Shown here one piece after another: positions 20,886-25,728 of a stretch of 25,728 nt of DNA. Position numbers and translations under genes: made by a program. The notes below the pieces were generated by a model. It saw nothing but the letters and a program-made list of their open reading frames with translations. It was not told the DNA's origin and did no database searches. This DNA comes from Microthrixaceae bacterium. GTDB lineage: Bacteria; Actinomycetota; Acidimicrobiia; Acidimicrobiales; Iamiaceae. Where the stretch lies: assembly GCA_016702505.1 (NCBI GenBank), contig JADJDU010000027.1:1-25728 (forward strand), written 5' to 3'. Within the stretch, counting starts at the first letter, position 1. Each line of letters opens with the position of its first letter.

Positions 20886-22093
20886 TAGTGCGACACCCCC
20901 ACCTTCATCAGCCGATCAAACTCGGACCCGATCAGGTCGACGGTCGCCCACGGGGTAGCCGCCTCATTCACCGTCACGTTCAGGGTCCGCGGTCCGGCCG
21001 CCAACTTCGCTTGGCCCCGCCGGTCACGCTCGTTGAACGCCGCCTGCTTGCGCTGATCCACCGCCCACTGCTCAGGCGTGAACACACGACCCGACTCGCC
21101 AGGATCTAGCCGCAGAATCTCCGGGCCGTTCTCACCCACCGGATACACCCGGCCCGCTCCGACACGGCCACCGATCGCACGACCACCACGGTTCGCCTCA
21201 TCAGTCCCAGACAAGGCGATCTCCATCGCCCGGTTGATCGCGTCCACCGCCTGGAGGCGGGTCTGAAGCTCGATCGTCCACGGGCGGGCCGTCAGAGAGT
21301 TGAGCTGCTCGGCCATCTCCAAGAGTCGCTGGCGCACCGGCGACCCCGGCTCCATCTGCCCCGCCAGTTCCAGGAGCTTGACGATCTGGCCATCTAGAGC
21401 GCCCTTCGAGTTTGCCAGCGCAGTGTCCAGCTCGGCCTGCGCTATCGCCTGCGCCACAAGTGCATCGGTGACCTTGCGCTCAGCACCCTCGACCGCGGCC
21501 CTCGACTCGACCACCGCCGCTTGCTGATCCACGACGCGCTGCTGAGCGGCCGCCACCTGATCTTGGGCGTCACGCACTCGGCCAGCGGCCTCTGTCACCC
21601 GGTCGTTTGCCTCGACCACACGGGCCTGAGCATCCACGACCCGCTGGGCTAGGGCCTCCTGGACCTCGACCACACGGGCCTTCGCCTCCGCTAGCGCCTC
21701 CTCTGCCGTGCGCTCAGCATCAGCAGCCGCGGCGATCGCATCCTTCGCCGCGGTGACCTCCTCGGACTGCTCAATCCCGCGGGCCTGAGCCTCAGCCAGC
21801 TCGTCGGCCGCCTCACCGTTGCGCTCCTGGGCCTCGGCCAGGCGCATCTCAGCCCGCTCCACCCGGATCTGGAGACGCTCGCGATCCTCAGCCCATTCCT
21901 TGCGGGCCTCAGCGTTGCGCCGCTCCCGCTCGGCCACAGCATCGGCGGACTCACCAGGCTTTGCCTCGTCAATGTCAGGACCCGCGGCCAGAGCCTCACG
22001 GGCGTCCTTGAGGTCGAGGATCGCCTCGCGCTCATCGAGGACCGCACCCTTAGCCGAGACCGCCAGATCCTCCAGGACCTCAGCGGCACGCTC
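20885..22093 (-). CDS. Tape measure protein, C-terminal fragment
   Basis: The frame is open from 22093, where an extra base separates it from the upstream fragment. It starts ERAAEVLEDLAVSAKGAVLD and carries long charged helices, then about ten heptads of the RVVDAQA/RVVEAND type (DNA about 21450-21680). The end is diagnostic of tape measures: GGRAIGGRVGAGRVYPVGEN, GPEILRLDPGESG and PEQWAVDQRKQA. It sets tail length and enters the host during injection. The whole gene spans 20885 to about 23980, roughly 1030 residues. Confidence 0.85.
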   Translation of the reverse strand, partial: ERAAEVLEDLAVSAKGAVLDEREAILDLKDAREALAAGPDIDEAKPGESADAVAERERRNAEARKEWAEDRERLQIRVERAEMRLAEAQERNGEAADELAEAQARGIEQSEEVTAAKDAIAAAADAERTAEEALAEAKARVVEVQEALAQRVVDAQARVVEANDRVTEAAGRVRDAQDQVAAAQQRVVDQQAAVVESRAAVEGAERKVTDALVAQAIAQAELDTALANSKGALDGQIVKLLELAGQMEPGSPVRQRLLEMAEQLNSLTARPWTIELQTRLQAVDAINRAMEIALSGTDEANRGGRAIGGRVGAGRVYPVGENGPEILRLDPGESGRVFTPEQWAVDQRKQAAFNERDRRGQAKLAAGPRTLNVTVNEAATPWATVDLIGSEFDRLMKVGVSH

Positions 22094-23261
22094 ACGCCTC
22101 GGTCAAATCCTCCTGAGCGGCCTTGCTGTCGCGCTGCGCCGACGCCAGATCCTTCTCAGCGTCAACGACTCCCTTGTGGGCGGCCCCCAGCTCCTTGGTC
22201 CCAAACTGAAGATCACGCTGTGCGTCCGCTAGGTCCTCAGCGGCCTCTACCGCCCCCTGCCTGGCGTCAGCCAGACCTTTCTCGGCGTCAGCGACACCAC
22301 GGGCAGCGTCAGCCACGCCCTTACGGGCCTCGGACACGCCACGCTCAGCGTCAGCCACCCGATCCTGAGCGTCAGCCACCCCAGCCCGAGCAGACTCCAC
22401 GCCCTCCTCAGCGGACCGCAGACCATCGACGGCGGACCGTGCAGCGTCAGCCGCTGCCTCCTCTGCCGCCAAGTCACGGGCCAACGCAGCCGAAGCCTCA
22501 GCGGCCCCCGCTCCCGAGGACTGGTAGCCATCCAGTGCGGCCGTCAGCTTGTCCACCGACATGATCGTCGGGTCGACACCAGTCGCCGCCAGCGCCTTCT
22601 CAGCGTCCGCCACCGACATACCAGACCGCTTAGCGGCCTCCTCTATCCGATCGGCGGCATCCTCGTACGCCTTGGCCCGACCCTTAGCCGCCTTCTTCGC
22701 CTCGGCCGTCGCGGTCAGCGTCGATGTCGAACAGGTCGCCAGGGTCAGGCAGGCCAGCGAACGACCCCCAGCCTCCTTGATCGCATCACCCCACGCCCTG
22801 GTCTCAGCGGCCGTCTGGCGCAGGCCCGCAACCGTGCGACCGTTCGCCTGATCGAACTGGTCAGCCCACTGATTCGCCGCACCGCGGCCAGCAGCACCCC
22901 ACTGATTCCACGCAGCAGCACCAGCCACCAGCGCACCAGCCAGCGCACCAGCGGCGACACCAGCGCCCGTCATCTTCTGCGCCGTCGTCGCCGTCTCCGA
23001 CCCGTACGCACGGACAGCACCAACACCAGACCGCAACAGGCCGACACCCTCAGCGACCTTCGGCCCCAACAACCCGAGACCCACCACCAGCCCCCCTATG
23101 CCGACCACCCCGGTCTGCATCGGAGCAGGCAGCGCACCAAACGCACTCGCCAGACCCGCTATCCCCTTAGCGGCCGTAGCGGCAGCAGGCACCAGCGACG
23201 TGCCAATGGAAGCCGCACTGTTCTCTAGCTCGGCCTTCGCCCGCTTGGACGACATCGCCAA
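22092..23261 (-). CDS. Tape measure protein, central fragment
   Basis: A 389-residue open segment. It begins AMSSKRAKAELENSAASIGT, a typical start of the helical membrane-active part. Hydrophobic stretches follow (MQTGVVGIGGLVVGLGLLGP; AGVAAGALAGALVAGAAAW). Around 22690-22790 the frame slips: RSLACLTLATCSTS becomes FAGLPDPGDLFDIDADRDG if a base is added and one removed later. Residues 280-389 are nearly sixteen consecutive heptads (GVADAQD, RVADAER, GVADAEK). The stop at 22092 is artificial; one extra base breaks the frame. Confidence 0.8.
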   Translation of the reverse strand: MAMSSKRAKAELENSAASIGTSLVPAAATAAKGIAGLASAFGALPAPMQTGVVGIGGLVVGLGLLGPKVAEGVGLLRSGVGAVRAYGSETATTAQKMTGAGVAAGALAGALVAGAAAWNQWGAAGRGAANQWADQFDQANGRTVAGLRQTAAETRAWGDAIKEAGGRSLACLTLATCSTSTLTATAEAKKAAKGRAKAYEDAADRIEEAAKRSGMSVADAEKALAATGVDPTIMSVDKLTAALDGYQSSGAGAAEASAALARDLAAEEAAADAARSAVDGLRSAEEGVESARAGVADAQDRVADAERGVSEARKGVADAARGVADAEKGLADARQGAVEAAEDLADAQRDLQFGTKELGAAHKGVVDAEKDLASAQRDSKAAQEDLTEA

Positions 23262-23265
23262 CCCG

Positions 23266-23490
23266 TCAGCCTCCCCGAGCCGCCGCCCCCGACGCCTTAC
23301 CCGCGCCGGCCAGCATCAGCGAATAGGTCGCCAGCGCCTTCTCCTGGGCGGTCAGCTCACGGGCCGACGACTTGCCCGTCTCGGCCAACGCCTGCTGCTC
23401 CACTGCCGCCGCGTTGATCGTCGGAACAAACTTCTGCAAGGCGTCGTACTCGCCCCCGAACGCAGCCGTCTGCGCCTCGATCACGTCCAC
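23266..23490 (-). CDS. Tape measure protein, second fragment
   Basis: Reads DVIEAQTAAFGGEYDALQKF, VPTINAAAVEQQALAETGKS and TAQEKALATYSLMLAGAGKA, then meets a stop in a G-rich run. Changing one base count there leads straight into EADGLAMSSKRAKAELENSA of the central fragment. The sequence is typical of the tape measure N-terminal third. Confidence 0.75.
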   Translation of the reverse strand: MDVIEAQTAAFGGEYDALQKFVPTINAAAVEQQALAETGKSSARELTAQEKALATYSLMLAGAGKASGAAARGG

Positions 23491-23517
23491 CGGATTCGCG
23501 TTGTGGAAGGCCGCAAG

Positions 23518-23980
23518 TCACCAGCAAGGGGTGATCATCGACTTAGACATCTGCGCCGACTTGGCGGCCCCGACGCCCATCTGGGTAAACAGGTTCCCGA
23601 AGGTGGATGCGGACTCCAGCGCCTCACGCTTCGACAGGGCGAGCGCCTCGGTCGCGCCCTCAGCAAACTGATTGATGATCCCCACCGACTCCCCGAATAC
23701 GGCGTTCGTTTTGGCTTGCGCCTCCGCCAGCTCGCCAGCGGCTTTGGTCGACGCACCCAACACCGCCACCGTGCCGCCCAACACGATCCCGCCCGCGACC
23801 TCACGGGCGTTACTCAGTTTCGCCGCGTAATCATCGGCCGACTTACCGAGCTTGTCGCTCTCCTTGGCGGTCTTGTCCACCGCCTTGTCGACAGCCGACA
23901 ACTCCTTCTGGACGCGCTTGAGAGCGGCCAGCGTCTGCTGGTCCCTCGTCGTAATGTCGATCGTGAGAGCGCCCCGCCAC
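23518..23980 (-). CDS. Tape measure protein, N-terminal fragment
   Basis: Open from near 23974: LTIDITTRDQQTLAALKRVQ, KELSAVDKAVDKTAKESDKL, then AGGIVLGGTVAVLGASTKAA and NAVFGESVGIINQFAEGATE. The best start is the GTG at 23980, which reads MAGALTID if one G of a G4 run is removed. It lies four bases after the chaperone stop. At the other end SKSMITPCW stops, but one C fewer and one G more give SKSMITLAGDLAAFHNANPV, the expected phrase. Confidence 0.75.
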
Positions 23981-23984
23981 CCCC

Positions 23985-24266
23985 TCAGACCTCCACGGCC
24001 TCAGGCTGCACGGCAGGGAACAGCGTCAGCGACGACGCCACCAAAGCGAACGACGCCAACGCATCCACCGACTGACGGACCCACAACCAATGGACCACCG
24101 CCAGATCAGCGAGTAGCACCGCCTCGCCCCGCTCCAAGATCCCCAACACCGCAAGATCGAGGTCCTGCCCCGTCTCCATGCGGAACTGCATCGCATCCAG
24201 CCCCGTGACCTTCGCCAGGTCCACGACCTGCTCGGACCCGTCGACCGTAACCGTGATCTGACTCAC
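23985..24266 (-). CDS. Tail assembly chaperone
   Basis: A 93-residue protein encoded just before the tape measure: ITVTVDGSEQVVDLAKVTGL, DAMQFRMETGQDLDLAVLGI, LADLAVVHWLWVRQSVDALA. Size, helical C-terminus and position match gpG-type chaperones that coat the tape measure. A GT-like extension by -1 frameshift is not evident, because the tape measure follows after only four bases. The GTG at 24266 overlaps the upstream stop (GTGA). Confidence 0.75.
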   Translation of the reverse strand: MSQITVTVDGSEQVVDLAKVTGLDAMQFRMETGQDLDLAVLGILERGEAVLLADLAVVHWLWVRQSVDALASFALVASSLTLFPAVQPEAVEV

Positions 24267-24748
24267 TCGAACCCCCCAGGGAAAGCCGCCTTCAGAGCGG
24301 ACTCGTAACCGGCCGCATACAGGGCCTCGACCTCATCGACATGGGCAGCGATCGCATCGTTGATCGCATGCGGCCCTGACCGGCCACACCAGCCGTCCAC
24401 GAGTTCCCCACCCACGGCGGGGCCTGCCGTGCGGGAGAGTCACGGTACCGCTCAGCCGCATACCAACCGGTCCGGCGAGACATGCCCCAGAACGCAGCCT
24501 TGGCATAACCAGGGCCACCAGAGATCGCCAGACGGGCCGTCGACTGAGTGCCACGGGGCCTTGATCGCACCCGCAGCCAGGACCTGCTGACGGGTGCCAG
24601 AGCGGGCAGCAGACCGCGCCCACTCCGACACCTCCTCAGCAACCTTCTTGTTCGCCTTGCGCTGCTCGCGGGCCAGCCCCTGAGACGACGCCTTGAGGCC
24701 AGCGATCAACTCATCGAGGCCATCGACCTCGGCAGAGACCAGCGCCAT
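24263..24748 (-). CDS. HK97 gp10-like tail protein, frame interrupted twice
   Basis: Joined, the product has about 160 residues: MALVSAEVDGLDELIAGLKA, EQRKANKKVAEEVSEWARSA, then after a frame change near 24555 (one extra C in CCCC) RGTQSTARLAISGGPGYAKA, WYAAERYRDSPARQAPPWVG NSW, and after a second near 24370 (one missing G) PHAINDAIAAHVDEVEALYA. The GWY ... PPWVGNSW ... HAINDA phrases mark the HK97 gp10-like family, used at the head-tail or tail-completion interface. Start shares a base with the previous stop (TGATG). Confidence 0.75.
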
Positions 24749-25338
24749 CAGTACGCCGTGTCGGTGGTCTGGTACTCCAACGTCCACGCCGGATCGGTGC
24801 CGTTGTCCAGCACCCGGAACGGCAGAGGCTGTTCGGGTGTGGTGTCCAGACCGACCTTCGGGCTAGACCCGGTGAGCTGGATCAGCGGGAACGTCGCCCG
24901 AAACAAGAAGTCGAACCCAGTCTCGATCTCGGGACCGGTGAAGGTGATGATCAGATCTTCGAGCTCGGTCCCGGCCAGCCACGCGTCCTGCCACGAATCG
25001 GAGTCGTAATCCAGCGACAGCGTGCCAGTCGGCTCCACACGGGTATTCAGCACCGGCTTCGCGGCCGCCCGCGCAGATCCGCCAACGCTCCATGTCGAGC
25101 CCGGTCGGGATCGTGAAGTCAGCGGAGCGCAGGCACTCAGAGTTGCCAGCAAGCGACACCACACAGTCGATGTCACGGTAGACATGCGACGAAGTGGGGT
25201 AAGACCGGGGTGACCGACGCCGCCGCAGTGTCGAGCGTCTTGTAGGCGAACGTCGACTTGAGGACCGGCAGGCCCTTCGCCGTCAGGGCGAGGTTCAGCG
25301 ACTCGGCCATGCACCCGAGGTAGTCGTGATGATATCAC
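24748..25338 (-). CDS. Major tail protein, central and C-terminal part, frame interrupted
   Basis: Only the last ~110 residues of the long frame are real: PVLNTRVEPTGTLSLDYDSD, SWQDAWLAGTELEDLIITFT, FLFRATFPLIQLTGSSPKVG ... TLEYQTTDTAY. Earlier parts lie in other frames: YLGCMAESLNLALTAKGLPV, LKSTFAYKTLDTAAASVTP (about 25185-25327), then VSLAGNSECLRSADFTIPTG LDMERWRI (about 25080-25165). Together they form the C-terminal two thirds of a tail tube protein that polymerises around the tape measure. At least three single-base errors are needed. Confidence 0.65.
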   Translation of the reverse strand: MISSRLPRVHGRVAEPRPDGEGPAGPQVDVRLQDARHCGGVGHPGLTPLRRMSTVTSTVWCRLLATLSACAPLTSRSRPGSTWSVGGSARAAAKPVLNTRVEPTGTLSLDYDSDSWQDAWLAGTELEDLIITFTGPEIETGFDFLFRATFPLIQLTGSSPKVGLDTTPEQPLPFRVLDNGTDPAWTLEYQTTDTAY

Positions 25339-25724
25339 CGTGCGCGCCCCACATCAGCGCGGCCAGCATGGATCGTGAACGACTTCGCGGACCGGTCGTG
25401 GTCGGCGGGAACGTATGCAGCCGGGTCAGAGTCGCCACCCGGCGTGGTGGTCGCCACAGTCGACGCCACCGACGCCAGCACCAGGCCGAGAGACTTGGCC
25501 ATCAGGTCCAGCGTCAGTACATGCTGACCACCACGAGGCACAGCCACGGAGCGGCCCGTCGGGGTCGCCACCGTCGCCGGGCGCATCCCCCTGGACTGAA
25601 GAAACTCGACGTTCGGGGTGGCGTCATCGGTCTGGTTTTCGATGCCGCGGGTCGGGAAGTGGTGGCCTTGGTGCCCCAGGCCACCGCCTCCTCCGATCGG
25701 CCAGAAGTTGTCTTGGATGCCCAT
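25335..25724 (-). CDS. Major tail protein, N-terminal part
   Basis: Starts MGIQDNFWPIGGGGGLGHQG, then TPNVEFLQSRGMRPATVATP, GRSVAVPRGGQHVLTLDLMA, and KSFTIHAGRADVG before the frame fails near 25340. This is the start of a siphophage tail tube protein; the rest continues in the next entry. The ATG at 25724 lies four bases from the window edge, so the ribosome-binding site is outside. The glycine run and DNFWPIGGGGG phrase suggest an exposed N-terminal arm. Confidence 0.65.
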   Translation of the reverse strand: MGIQDNFWPIGGGGGLGHQGHHFPTRGIENQTDDATPNVEFLQSRGMRPATVATPTGRSVAVPRGGQHVLTLDLMAKSLGLVLASVASTVATTTPGGDSDPAAYVPADHDRSAKSFTIHAGRADVGRAR

Positions 25725-25728
25725 TTCA

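Noticed and set aside
23960..24000. Chaperone G/GT -1 frameshift site
   Set aside because: The tape measure begins four bases after the stop, leaving no room for a GT extension, and no slippery heptamer was found.
22690..25340. Programmed frameshifting in the tape measure and major tail genes
   Set aside because: Changes go in both directions, occur many times and include compensating pairs in single-base runs; sequencing error is the simpler reading.

Overview
The window reads as about 25.7 kb of a tailed double-stranded DNA phage genome (siphovirus type, because it has a long tape measure protein and a flexible-tail gene set) infecting a high-GC actinobacterium-like host. The reasons are very high GC at third codon positions, frequent GTG starts, leaderless promoters, and protein families typical of actinophages: an r1t-type holin, an amidase endolysin, RecT with a RecB-like exonuclease, and a DnaB-like helicase. 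Whether the phage is temperate cannot be decided here: no integrase lies inside the window, but a divergently transcribed regulator block does.

Layout. Almost every gene is on the minus strand, so transcription runs right to left. From 25.7 to 13.76 kb lies the late block: major tail protein, HK97 gp10-like protein, tail assembly chaperone, tape measure, distal tail and minor tail proteins, a receptor-binding fibre with YadA-like repeats, a small coiled-coil protein, holin, endolysin, a membrane/coiled-coil protein and a small helical protein. A strong hairpin at 13683-13728 separates this block from a short plus-strand block (12373-13667) of small regulator-like genes. At about 12.28-12.37 kb, divergent promoters start the plus-strand block and the leftward early operon.

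The early operon (12284 down to 28) holds a small HTH protein, RecB-like exonuclease, RecT annealase, a compact cassette of tiny membrane proteins and repeat proteins (6.0-8.85 kb), coiled-coil and wHTH proteins, a RuvC-like resolvase, a DNA methyltransferase, a replicative helicase, a candidate origin (nine GGTGGGTCCC sites beside a perfect DnaA box), a wHTH protein, a zinc-finger protein and an HNH nuclease near the left edge. Genes are joined mostly by 1- or 4-base stop/start overlaps (ATGA, GTGA, TGATG), which was used to choose most starts.

How the genes may work together (inference): exonuclease, RecT and the RuvC-like protein form a recombination set; the helicase and adjacent repeats form a replication module; methyltransferase and HNH protein may modify or process DNA; holin and amidase lyse the host. 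Two paralogous left-handed beta-helix proteins, each preceded in the operon by a very small membrane protein, and a Gly-[Tyr/Asp/Asn/His] repeat protein are the least explained part.

Sequence quality: many genes, above all from 22 to 25.7 kb, are broken by single-base frame changes, often in or next to short runs of one base. Joining the frames restores sensible proteins, so most look like sequencing or assembly errors rather than real pseudogenes. No tRNA, CRISPR array, insertion sequence or integrase was seen.
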